DNA of 64,000 nt from Hyphomicrobiaceae bacterium (lineage in GTDB: Bacteria; Pseudomonadota; Alphaproteobacteria; Rhizobiales; Hyphomicrobiaceae), in NCBI GenBank assembly GCA_021730785.1, contig JAKFWF010000056.1, positions 1 to 64,000 on the forward strand, written 5' to 3'. The notes under the pieces are model-generated. The model was not told the origin of the DNA. It saw only the letters and a program-made list of their open reading frames with translations, and did no database searches. Below are positions 9,508 through 17,569 of the stretch, one piece after another (the first letter of the stretch is position 1; every line of letters begins with the position of its first letter). Position numbers and translations under genes: made by a program.

Positions 9508-10344
9508 TCACACACTTGATTCGCGAACGCCCTCGCGATGGGAAATTTCGGGCGGCGACGGATGATCGCCCGCACTCATTGTGCGTGCCCACAAATCGTG
9601 ATGCTGGCGCGCCCAGTTCTCATCCACATCGCCGCGGATCATGCTGCCGGCCGCCCCCTCGATGCCGATCGACCCGATGTAGATATGCCCGATCGTCAGG
9701 CCGATCAGCAGGGCGGCGCAGATGCCATGCACGATGATGGCCGCACGCAGAGCGCCGCCGGCAAGGACCACATCCGGGTACATCATGTTGAAACCGGTGG
9801 CAGCCATCAGCGTGCCGCCCAAGGCAACCAGCCAGAACACGATCTTCTGCCCTGCATTGAAGCGGCCGGCCGAAGGATGCGCAGTGCCAACGAGCCCGCC
9901 ACCGGCGGCGAGCCACGCGAGATCGACCCGCGCCGGCCTGGTGTCGCGCACCCACAGGATGATGATCGCGAGAAGCGCTGCGGCAAAGGCGAAGCTCGTA
10001 TATTCGTGGGTCATGCGCGCCAGCCGCGTCCACGTCGCGTAGACGTCCGGCGCCAGCAGCGGTTGCACGACCTGCCGGCCGACGGCCTTGTTCAGCCCCG
10101 TCACGGCGAGGATCAGCAGCGACAGGGCAAGGGTCCAATGGGCGCAGCGTTCGAGCACGGAGAATCGCCGGATCCGCTTGCCTGAGCGGCCGCGTGAAAT
10201 TCGAATGCGACCACGGATGAGATAGAACAGCAGGGCCGCGCTCAAGGCGCTTGCGATCACGACGCCCATCACCAAAGGCAGCGTGTCCTGGCGGAACAGG
10301 CGCAGGTCCCTGGGGGAGATGGATAGCAACTCGGACAGCGTCAT
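9508..10344 (-). CDS. formate-dehydrogenase-gamma-like cytochrome b subunit
   Basis: A 278-residue membrane protein with an N-terminal helix (residues 23-44) and four further hydrophobic helices. Histidines in RCAHWTL, MTHEYTS, IVHGICA and IGHIYIG have the spacing expected of the di-haem b-type FdnI/FdoI family, which anchors the complex and exchanges electrons with quinone. It is the first gene of the operon, so the transcript should start just upstream, where a perfect inverted repeat is found (10364-10387). The pairing of a FdnI-like anchor with a PsrA/TtrA-like catalytic subunit does not by itself reveal whether the enzyme oxidises or reduces its substrate. Confidence 0.85.
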   Translation of the reverse strand: MTLSELLSISPRDLRLFRQDTLPLVMGVVIASALSAALLFYLIRGRIRISRGRSGKRIRRFSVLERCAHWTLALSLLILAVTGLNKAVGRQVVQPLLAPDVYATWTRLARMTHEYTSFAFAAALLAIIILWVRDTRPARVDLAWLAAGGGLVGTAHPSAGRFNAGQKIVFWLVALGGTLMAATGFNMMYPDVVLAGGALRAAIIVHGICAALLIGLTIGHIYIGSIGIEGAAGSMIRGDVDENWARQHHDLWARTMSAGDHPSPPEISHREGVRESSV

Positions 10345-10363
10345 GCGCGGTAATTCTTCGCCC

Positions 10364-10387
10364 CCACTAGCACCATTCGCCTAGTGG
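10364..10387. promoter_or_regulatory. perfect inverted repeat upstream of the molybdoenzyme operon (operator candidate)
   Basis: CCACTAG at 10364-10370 and CTAGTGG at 10381-10387 are exact reverse complements separated by 10 bases. The repeat starts 20 bases upstream of the cytochrome b start codon, so a bound dimer would cover the leader or promoter. No regulator gene is adjacent. Confidence 0.4.
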
Positions 10388-10830
10388 AATACCATTGTGA
10401 CGAAGTTACGTCGGGAGCGATACTGGCGGTCCGAAATCGTGGCACTCAGTGCACCCCATGGTCGTCGTGTTTCGCGCGCGCAGGCTCGGACACCACTCGT
10501 TCGCGCGAGCCTGGCACCGGCAGCAAGATGCGCGCTCTCACAACTTAGTTATGGCTCACGTGTGGTATCGGTTGTCCGGGTCAGTGGCGGTTGCCCTGCA
10601 CGTGCGTGCCGAAGTCATCCAGCCGTGACATCGAGTCAGCTATGTTTGAGCGCCCCGGCAGCTGAACATTGGTCAGCCAATTGGGTTGGTAAGCGTCTTG
10701 AAGCCTCGTCAGCGGTTTCTGGCACACTCGGGAGGCCGCAATCCGTGCGCCCAGCCTTGCCAAAGCCCGTCGGCGCCTCCAAGAACTGTCGAAACGCATC
10801 CGTCTCACATCGTCGAACCGGAACCTGCCC
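10388..10830. other. intergenic stretch upstream of ispG, no gene recognised
   Basis: About 440 bases between the divergent molybdoenzyme operon and ispG. Open frames crossing it give arginine- and serine-rich translations without a family signature. It contains a short palindrome, GCACTCAGTGC at 10442-10452, and presumably the ispG promoter, which I could not place with confidence. Confidence 0.4.
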
Positions 10831-12057
10831 ATGACCGACCTCATCGCGCCCCGCCGCCAATCCATCGCCGTCAATGTCGACGGCGTCGTCGTCGGCGGCA
10901 CGGCACCCATCGTCGTTCAATCGATGACCAACACGGATACGGCCGACATCGACAAGACGGTCGAACAGGTCGCAGCGCTCGCTCGCGCCGGGTCCGAACT
11001 CGTGCGCATCACCGTCGACCGCGACGAAGCCGCCAAGGCCGTGCCGCACATCCGCGAAAAGTTGGAAAAGCGCGGCGTGAAGGTGCCGATCATCGGCGAC
11101 TTCCACTACATCGGCCACAAGCTGCTGGGTGAGAACCCGGCCTGTGCCGAGGCGCTGGCCAAGTACCGCATCAACCCCGGCAACGTCGGCTTCAAGGCCA
11201 AGCGCGACAAGCAGTTCACCGACATCATCGAAATCGCCATGAAGCACAACAAGCCGGTGCGCATCGGCGTCAACTGGGGCTCGCTCGATCAGGAATTGCT
11301 GACCCACCTGATGGACGAGAACGCCAAGTCGGCCAAACCCGCGACCGCGCGCGCCGTGATGCACGAGGCGATCTGCCAGTCGGGCTTGCTATCGGCACAG
11401 CGCGCCCAGGACCTCGGCATGCGCAAGGATCAGATCATCATCTCGGCCAAGGTGTCGGCGGTACAGGATTTGGTCAGCGTCTATACGATGCTCGCCAAGC
11501 GCTGCGACTATGCCCTGCACCTGGGGCTCACCGAAGCCGGCATGGGGTCAAAGGGCATAGTCGCCTCGTCGGCGGCCATGGGCATAGTGCTGCAGGCCGG
11601 CATCGGCGATACTGTTCGCGTGTCGCTGACGCCCGAGCCGAACGGCGACCGCACCCGCGAAGTGCAGGTTGCCCAGGAGCTGCTGCAGACCATGGGGCTG
11701 CGCTCGTTCATACCGATCGTGGCCGCCTGTCCGGGGTGCGGCCGCACCACTTCGACCGTGTTCCAGGAACTCGCCCAGCAGATCCAGAGCCACATCCGCG
11801 AGAGCATGCCGGTGTGGAAGGCGAAGTATCCGGGCGTCGAGTCACTGAACCTCGCGGTCATGGGCTGCATCGTCAACGGACCCGGCGAGAGCAAGCACGC
11901 CGACATCGGCATTTCGCTGCCCGGCACCGGCGAAACACCGTCCGCACCGGTGTTCATCGATGGTGAGAAGGCGATGACCTTGCGCGGCCCCCACATCGCC
12001 GCCGAATTCCAGAAGATCGTCGAGGACTACGTCGAAAAGCGCTACGGCGGGGCCTGA
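10831..12057 (+). CDS. ispG: 4-hydroxy-3-methylbut-2-en-1-yl diphosphate synthase
   Basis: A 408-residue IspG (GcpE). It converts methylerythritol cyclodiphosphate to HMBPP in the MEP route to isoprenoids, using a 4Fe-4S cluster. The N-terminal TIM-barrel part shows the family sequence [16 protein letters not shown] and [11 protein letters not shown]; the C-terminal half has the cluster cysteines at about residues 300, 303 and 346 ([19 protein letters not shown]). Length and motifs are those of the bacterial flavodoxin-dependent form. It is monocistronic here, with a convergent TRAP permease gene downstream. Confidence 0.97.
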   Translation: MTDLIAPRRQSIAVNVDGVVVGGTAPIVVQSMTNTDTADIDKTVEQVAALARAGSELVRITVDRDEAAKAVPHIREKLEKRGVKVPIIGDFHYIGHKLLGENPACAEALAKYRINPGNVGFKAKRDKQFTDIIEIAMKHNKPVRIGVNWGSLDQELLTHLMDENAKSAKPATARAVMHEAICQSGLLSAQRAQDLGMRKDQIIISAKVSAVQDLVSVYTMLAKRCDYALHLGLTEAGMGSKGIVASSAAMGIVLQAGIGDTVRVSLTPEPNGDRTREVQVAQELLQTMGLRSFIPIVAACPGCGRTTSTVFQELAQQIQSHIRESMPVWKAKYPGVESLNLAVMGCIVNGPGESKHADIGISLPGTGETPSAPVFIDGEKAMTLRGPHIAAEFQKIVEDYVEKRYGGA

Positions 12058-12101
12058 CGCGAAGCGGTGGGAAGCGGCCAGGAGCCACCCGCGCTGATCG
12101 A

Positions 12102-14126
12102 TCAGGCTAGTCCAGCCGGCGGCACGGGTTTTGCCGGTCGCCGTGACGCGACGTACTGGGTCGCAAACACGATCGCCGCCAGTCCGATGCCGACCGTATC
12201 GTTGATCACCCCTGGACTGACGAAGAAGAAGGCCGAGCATATCAGCAGGATCCGCTGCACGGGGGAGCAGGCGGTCAGCAGAAATCCGTGCAGCCCGGCG
12301 GCCAGGAGGATACAGCCGATCATGGCGGTCATGCCGGCGAGCAGGATCGATCCCCAGTTCGCCGTCACCAGGTTCGCGGTTTTGCCGTAGGCCGCGGGAT
12401 CGAGCATCAGGAGCGCCGGTTCATACACGAACATGAATGGCACGATGAAGCCGGCCGCGCCGATCTTGACCGCAGCCAGGCCGGTTTTCCAAAGATCGGA
12501 CTTGGCCAGGCCGGATGCGGCATACACCGCCAGGGCGACCGGCGGGGTGATCGCCGACAGAATGGCGAAATAGAACGCGAACATGTGGGCCGACGGCTTC
12601 GGTACGCCGAGCTTGATGATCGCCGGCACCAGCAGCGACGTCATGATGATGTAGGCTGGCGTGGTCGGCATGCCCATGCCGAGCACGATGCCGGCGATCA
12701 TGGTCAGAACCAGTGCCAGCAGCAAAGTGTCCTGGGAGATGGCGACGACCCACTGTGTGAAGGTGATGCCGAGGCCGGTCAGAGTGACGACCCCGATGAT
12801 GATGCCGGCGCAGGCGCAGGCCAAGGCCACGGCGAGCGTATTCTTGGCGCCATCCACCAAAGCGTCGGCGACGTTCGACCAGGTGGCGTTGGCGCGTGTC
12901 GAGGCGCGCAGCATGGCGACCGGGAAGCACGCCACCGTGCCGGCCAGGGCCGCCAGCGGGGCGCTGTAGCCGGAATACATGACGGCCAGGATGGTCAGCA
13001 CAGGAATGAACAGGTGGCCGCGTTCGGCGAGCACGGTCGACAGCACCGGCAACTCGGATCGCGGCACGCCAAGCAGGCCGGTGCGCTTGGCCTCGAAGTG
13101 GACGGCACCAAAGCAGGAGACGTAATACAGGATCGCCGGAATGATCGCCCATATGACGACCTGGCCGTAGCTTACGCCCACGAACTCGGCCATCACGAAG
13201 GCGGCGGCGCCCATGATCGGCGGCATGATCTGACCACCGGTCGAGGCGACGGCTTCGACGGCGGCGGCGAAATGCGGCTTGAACCCCGTCCGCTTCATCA
13301 GCGGGATCGAAATCGGGCCGTCGACCATCACATTGGCGACGGCCGAGCCGGAAATGGTGCCAAACAGCGACGAGGATATGACCGAAACTTTGCCGGGGCC
13401 ACCGGCGGTGTGGCCGGTCAAGCTCATGGCGAAATCCATGAACAGCTGCCCTGTTCCGGTGCGCTCCATGAAGGCGCCGAAGACGACGAAGATCATCACG
13501 TAGCTGGCAGAAACCGCGAGCGGCTGACCAAAGATACCCTCCGTCGACATGTACAGCTGATCGATCAGTCGCATCGGCTCTACGCGCGCGATCAACAGGC
13601 CATAGGCGAGAAAGATCACGGCCGTGATCGGCAGTGCGAGGCCCATCAGGCGCCGGGTCGCTTCCAGGATGAGCAGCACCAGAACCGCGCCGGCCACCAT
13701 GTCGAGCGGATGCAGATCGTCGACGTAGAGGATGCGATTGATCAGATAGTCGTAGTGGAAGAACACATAGCCGATCGCGCCCAGAGCGGCGGCGCTCAGG
13801 AGATAGTCGAAGGCCGAGGGCCCCTTCAGACGGGCGATCGTCGCATCCCTGACGTCGGGCAGCATGGCAGCCAGATCTTCCTCGTTCGGCGAGCGAAAGC
13901 GGAAGATCAGGAACGCCAGAACCAGCGCGAACGCGAGATGGGTACCACGGAAGAAATATTCAGTGGGCGGCCCTGGGAACAGCATGTTCCAGAACCGTGC
14001 AAGCGCCGGCACGCCGAACCCGTGGTCCGGCAACGGCGGCACCACAAGCCAGATGTGGTACAGCGCCATCGCCATGGCGAGCAGTTTGATCATCGTGGCG
14101 ATCGGCGACGAGCGGGCTGGCGACAT
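12102..14126 (-). CDS. fused TRAP transporter permease (DctQ-DctM type, TAXI class)
   Basis: A hydrophobic 674-residue protein in which the small (DctQ-like) and large (DctM-like) permease subunits are joined, as usual for TAXI-type TRAP systems. Large-subunit hallmarks include GRPLAVSASYVMIFVVFGAF-type helices, the loop GTISGSAVANVMVDG and MPPIMGAAAFVMAEF. I prefer the ATG at 14126 (MSPARSSP), which has GAGG nine bases upstream; an in-frame GTG at 14234 would add 36 residues. With the binding protein encoded just upstream it should import a carboxylate driven by Na+ or H+. It is the last gene of the catabolic run starting at 19303. Confidence 0.92.
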   Translation of the reverse strand: MSPARSSPIATMIKLLAMAMALYHIWLVVPPLPDHGFGVPALARFWNMLFPGPPTEYFFRGTHLAFALVLAFLIFRFRSPNEEDLAAMLPDVRDATIARLKGPSAFDYLLSAAALGAIGYVFFHYDYLINRILYVDDLHPLDMVAGAVLVLLILEATRRLMGLALPITAVIFLAYGLLIARVEPMRLIDQLYMSTEGIFGQPLAVSASYVMIFVVFGAFMERTGTGQLFMDFAMSLTGHTAGGPGKVSVISSSLFGTISGSAVANVMVDGPISIPLMKRTGFKPHFAAAVEAVASTGGQIMPPIMGAAAFVMAEFVGVSYGQVVIWAIIPAILYYVSCFGAVHFEAKRTGLLGVPRSELPVLSTVLAERGHLFIPVLTILAVMYSGYSAPLAALAGTVACFPVAMLRASTRANATWSNVADALVDGAKNTLAVALACACAGIIIGVVTLTGLGITFTQWVVAISQDTLLLALVLTMIAGIVLGMGMPTTPAYIIMTSLLVPAIIKLGVPKPSAHMFAFYFAILSAITPPVALAVYAASGLAKSDLWKTGLAAVKIGAAGFIVPFMFVYEPALLMLDPAAYGKTANLVTANWGSILLAGMTAMIGCILLAAGLHGFLLTACSPVQRILLICSAFFFVSPGVINDTVGIGLAAIVFATQYVASRRPAKPVPPAGLA

Positions 14127-14261
14127 CGAATTGGTCCTCATCATCGTGTGCTCGATGCCGCGGCCGGTAGCCAAGACCATGGGCGCTGACAGGGGCGGGC
14201 CGGGGCATGCAGCAAGCCACGCCCCGATACGCACACGGCCGATCGCCTTACGCGACCCGAC

Positions 14262-15209
14262 TTACTTGACGGTGATGCCCTGTTCCTTGAACCATTTGGC
14301 GGCGCCCGGATGGAACGGCACGCCGATGTCCTGGGCCATGATCTGCGGCGTCAGCGCGGCCATGTCCTTGTACAGTGCGCTCATGTTGGCCTTGTTGGCC
14401 AGCAGACCGGACGTCAGCTTGTAGACGATGTCCTCGGACAGCGAACAGGCGGCAACGACGTGCGTGAAATAGCCGATCGTCTGGACGTCCACTTCCTGCT
14501 TGGGATACGTGCCTTTCGGGATCGTCACCAGCTTGTAGGCCGGGTTGATCTTCTGCATGTCCGCAAGCAGGCCCGCAAGATCGAGCAACTTGATGTCGCG
14601 CGACGAGGCGAGATCCATCACGGAGCTGGCCGGAATGCCGGTGCCCAGCGTGAACATCTGCATGCGCCCGTCCTTCACCTGCTCGACACTGTCGCTGTAG
14701 CTGTTGGTGAACCCGACCTTCAGATCGCTGTAGGCCAGCCCGCTGACCTTGAGGACATGGCGTGCGACCAGTTCTCCGGTATTGCCCTTTACCTGCGTCG
14801 CAAATCCCTTGCCCTTGACATCCTTGATGCTGGCAAGGCCCGAGTCGACGGTAACGACAACCTGGAAGTACTGCGGGTAGAGTGTCGCCACGTTGCACAC
14901 TTTGTCGTGCTTCTTGTCGAGCGGCGCCTCGCCCGTGCCGAGCACGGCATCGGCCGTGGAGATCGTATTGCCGAAGCCGATATCAGCCTTGTTCTCCTGG
15001 ATCGCACGGATATTGGCGATGCCGGCACCGGGCAACGATTGAACCTTCGTGCCAGGGGCAGACTTCTCCAGCATGTCCTTGATCTGCCCGCCGAGGGGAA
15101 CCCAGACCCCGCCTTGCGGACCCGTCATCAATCGCAGATCCTCGGCCTGGGCCGTGCCTGTCAGTATGATCGTCGCGAGTGCGACGGTGCCCAGCAGCTT
15201 CCTGATCAT
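14262..15209 (-). CDS. TAXI-family TRAP solute-binding protein
   Basis: A 315-residue exported protein with a classical signal peptide (MIRKLLGTVALATIILTGTAQA, cleavage near residue 22). The mature N-terminus LRLMTGPQGGVWVPLGGQIKD and SLPGAGIANIRAIQENKADIGF are diagnostic of the TAXI group of periplasmic receptors. The start is supported by CAGGAGGAG. It delivers a ligand to the fused permease encoded downstream. The nearby MmgE/PrpD and SDR genes suggest an organic acid, but the ligand is not readable. Confidence 0.93.
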   Translation of the reverse strand: MIRKLLGTVALATIILTGTAQAEDLRLMTGPQGGVWVPLGGQIKDMLEKSAPGTKVQSLPGAGIANIRAIQENKADIGFGNTISTADAVLGTGEAPLDKKHDKVCNVATLYPQYFQVVVTVDSGLASIKDVKGKGFATQVKGNTGELVARHVLKVSGLAYSDLKVGFTNSYSDSVEQVKDGRMQMFTLGTGIPASSVMDLASSRDIKLLDLAGLLADMQKINPAYKLVTIPKGTYPKQEVDVQTIGYFTHVVAACSLSEDIVYKLTSGLLANKANMSALYKDMAALTPQIMAQDIGVPFHPGAAKWFKEQGITVK

Positions 15210-15387
15210 GTGCGCTCCTCCTGAAAGCGGTTATCGTTGGTTGCATGCTGGCTTGCGGAACAAGGGGTGCCGGTGCCAGTTTCTTGCGCCTCGAGGGCGG
15301 GTCGTGGTGCGATCTATATCGAGGTTGTCGACACGAACCAAGCATGCGCGTGCCCGCGAGGCGACTCGGAACTTCTGAGTCACCTCC

Positions 15388-16140
15388 CTAGCCCAGATAC
15401 GCACCGCCATTCACGTGGATGGTCTGGCCGGTGACGTAGCGCGCGCCGGGGCCGACGAGGTAGCGCACGGCGTTGGCGATGTCGGACGATGCGCCGAGGT
15501 GGCCGACGAGCGTCCGGTTGACGTTGTGGTGCGACGGCAGGGCGGCGTTCGGGTCGCGGTTGGTGTTGATCAGCCCCGGCACCACACAGTTGACCGTTAC
15601 ACGATCGCCGCTCAGATCGTGCGCCAACGCCTTGGTGAGGCCGATCAGGCCGGCCTTGGCGGTGACCACGTGGGCGCGATGCTTGGCCCCCGTATGGGCC
15701 GACACGCCGCCGATACTGATGATCGCGCCCTGGCCGCTGGCCTTCAGGTGGGGCAACGCCGCCTTGGTGCAGTGGAACGCGCCGTCCAGGATCACGCCCA
15801 GCACTTCGCGCCATTGCTCGTAAGACATGGCATCGATGGCTGCTTCCTTGCGGATCGCGGCGCAGTTGACGAGGATGTCGAGCCGGCCGAACGCCTTGGC
15901 CGTGGCGCCAACCATGGCTGCGACCGCCGCCTGATCAATCACGTCGCCGATGACCGCGATGGCCTTGCCGCCAGCAGCCGTGATCTCGGCCACCACCGCA
16001 TCGGCCTCGGCCCGGTTCGACCGCGCATTGACGGCGACGTGGGCGCCGGCGCTCGCCAGCGTGAGGGCGATCTCGCGGCCGATGTTGCGGCCGGCGCCGG
16101 TGACGAGGGCCGCGCGGCCGGTAAGTTCCTTGGTGGTCAT
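15388..16140 (-). CDS. SDR-family oxidoreductase lacking the catalytic Ser and Tyr
   Basis: A 250-residue Rossmann protein of classical SDR size. The cofactor motif TGAGRNIG (residues 14-21), NCAA and the C-terminal VTGQTIHVNGG fit FabG-like reductases. However the active-site region reads SIGGVSAHTGAK, then HVVTAKAGLIG: the position of the catalytic Tyr in YxxxK is Val, and the Ser thirteen residues before it is Gly, while the Lys is kept. I checked this on the nucleotide sequence. It may be a non-standard dehydrogenase or a cofactor-binding protein. The gene lies eight bases from the MmgE/PrpD gene and is probably co-transcribed with it. Confidence 0.85.
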   Translation of the reverse strand: MTTKELTGRAALVTGAGRNIGREIALTLASAGAHVAVNARSNRAEADAVVAEITAAGGKAIAVIGDVIDQAAVAAMVGATAKAFGRLDILVNCAAIRKEAAIDAMSYEQWREVLGVILDGAFHCTKAALPHLKASGQGAIISIGGVSAHTGAKHRAHVVTAKAGLIGLTKALAHDLSGDRVTVNCVVPGLINTNRDPNAALPSHHNVNRTLVGHLGASSDIANAVRYLVGPGARYVTGQTIHVNGGAYLG

Positions 16141-16148
16141 GGGATTAC

Positions 16149-17522
16149 CTATTGTCTGAGTGCTGCAAGATCGATGGTCTGGGTGAACAAGCCGCGGGCA
16201 ACGGCCAGTGCGGATCGGGTGGCGCCGTCGCTCCAGCCGCCATAGCGGGTGTTGAGGGTGAATTTCGCCTCGATGTCGGCTTTACTCAGCGGCTCGCGCG
16301 CGCCGCCGCGCAAGTGCGGCTGTCGCTCCTCGATGATACGGCCGTCGCTCAGCGTCACGCGGATATGGCCCGTATAGTTGTGCGGGTAGGCGCTGTCGGG
16401 ATCGATCACATAGCTGACCTTGGCCGCCAACGCGCGTACTCCCGGATCGGCGACCGCCGCATCGGTGAACGTGTCGAGCCCCACGTCGCCCTGCAAAATC
16501 GCAGCTGCAACACAATAGGGGATCGAAAATTTACCGGCATAGCCATTGGGTGGAGCCTGCTTAGCCGCCAGCGGCTCCCACAGGCGGTGGACGAAACCCT
16601 CGGCCGTCTCGCACACGATCGAGGCAATGTCGGCCGCCGGGACGGCGCGCTTGGCAAACCGGCGCGCGCAATCGATGTAGGGATGCGCCATCGTCCCGCA
16701 TGGGTAGGGCTTGAAGGCGAGCGTCTCGCAAATCCAGGTGGCGCCGAAGCCGTCGAGCAGGCGGCTCCAGTCGCCGTCGAGTGAATTGGCGAAACCATGC
16801 AGCAGGCCGTGCGGTCCTTCGAGCACGGTGCGCGGGCCGTCGAAGCCGGCACGCGCCAGCAGGGCTGCCCGCAGGCCCGATTGCGCCGCCCAGCCCGGAT
16901 GCAGGCGCTTGGTCGAGGCGCCATCGGTCAGGTATTCGATGATGCCGCTGGCCATGCTGCCGGCGATGCCGAGCGCGTTGACGAACTGCACCGGCGGTAA
17001 CCGCAGCGCGGCCCCCACCCCGGCCGCCGCCCCGATCGCGCCCAGCACGGCGGTCGGATGAAAGCCCGCCTTGTGGATCGCCTTCGGCTTGACGAGGCTC
17101 ATCCGGCACATCACTTCGACGCCGACGGCGAGCCCGCGCAAGGTTTCGGCGCCGCCAAGCCGTTCCTGTTCGGCGATGGCAAGGATGGCCGGCACGATCA
17201 CGGCACCCGCATGCACGGGTCCGCCTTCGAAAGTGTCGTCGAAGTCTTCACCGTGGGCTGCGATCCCGTTGATGAAGGCTGCCGCTGCCGGGCTCGCCGG
17301 CCTTTCGTGGCCGATGACGGTCGCCGTTCCAGCATCATCGTAGCCGGCCCGCGCGCTGGCAATGTAGTCGGCGTGGCGCGCGGCAACGCACAGGCCGATG
17401 ACGTCGATGACGAGCGTCTCGGCCATGGCGCGCAGGCCGGGCGACAGGCGGCCCGCGTCGATGCCGGCGATGGCGGCCGCCAGCCGTTCGGCGACGGCGG
17501 GAGTGACGGGAGTTGGGGGCAT
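16149..17522 (-). CDS. MmgE/PrpD family protein
   Basis: A 457-residue protein of the family that includes 2-methylcitrate dehydratase and cis-aconitate decarboxylase. Visible family segments are INGIAAHGEDFDDTFEGGPVH-type sequence, the GFHPTAVLGAIGAAAG loop, and KPYPCGTMAHPYID with the active-site region. I take the ATG at 17522 (MPPTPVTPAV); a TTG 51 bases upstream would overlap the previous gene. It follows an ABC permease gene and precedes the SDR and TRAP genes, which suggests catabolism of an imported tri- or dicarboxylate. The exact reaction is unknown. Confidence 0.88.
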   Translation of the reverse strand: MPPTPVTPAVAERLAAAIAGIDAGRLSPGLRAMAETLVIDVIGLCVAARHADYIASARAGYDDAGTATVIGHERPASPAAAAFINGIAAHGEDFDDTFEGGPVHAGAVIVPAILAIAEQERLGGAETLRGLAVGVEVMCRMSLVKPKAIHKAGFHPTAVLGAIGAAAGVGAALRLPPVQFVNALGIAGSMASGIIEYLTDGASTKRLHPGWAAQSGLRAALLARAGFDGPRTVLEGPHGLLHGFANSLDGDWSRLLDGFGATWICETLAFKPYPCGTMAHPYIDCARRFAKRAVPAADIASIVCETAEGFVHRLWEPLAAKQAPPNGYAGKFSIPYCVAAAILQGDVGLDTFTDAAVADPGVRALAAKVSYVIDPDSAYPHNYTGHIRVTLSDGRIIEERQPHLRGGAREPLSKADIEAKFTLNTRYGGWSDGATRSALAVARGLFTQTIDLAALRQ

Positions 17523-17569
17523 CGGCTGTTTGCTCGTCCTAATGCGAATCCCGCAGGGCGCCAATTGCG

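Noticed and set aside
10397-10834. A 145-codon frame upstream of ispG
   Set aside because: Ser/Arg/Ala-rich without domain similarity; ends inside the ispG start.
12288-14189. A 633-codon open frame on the plus strand opposite the TRAP permease gene
   Set aside because: Its translation is rich in His, Arg, Gly and Asp without any family signature, while the opposite strand has an unambiguous membrane transporter. It is a by-product of high GC content.
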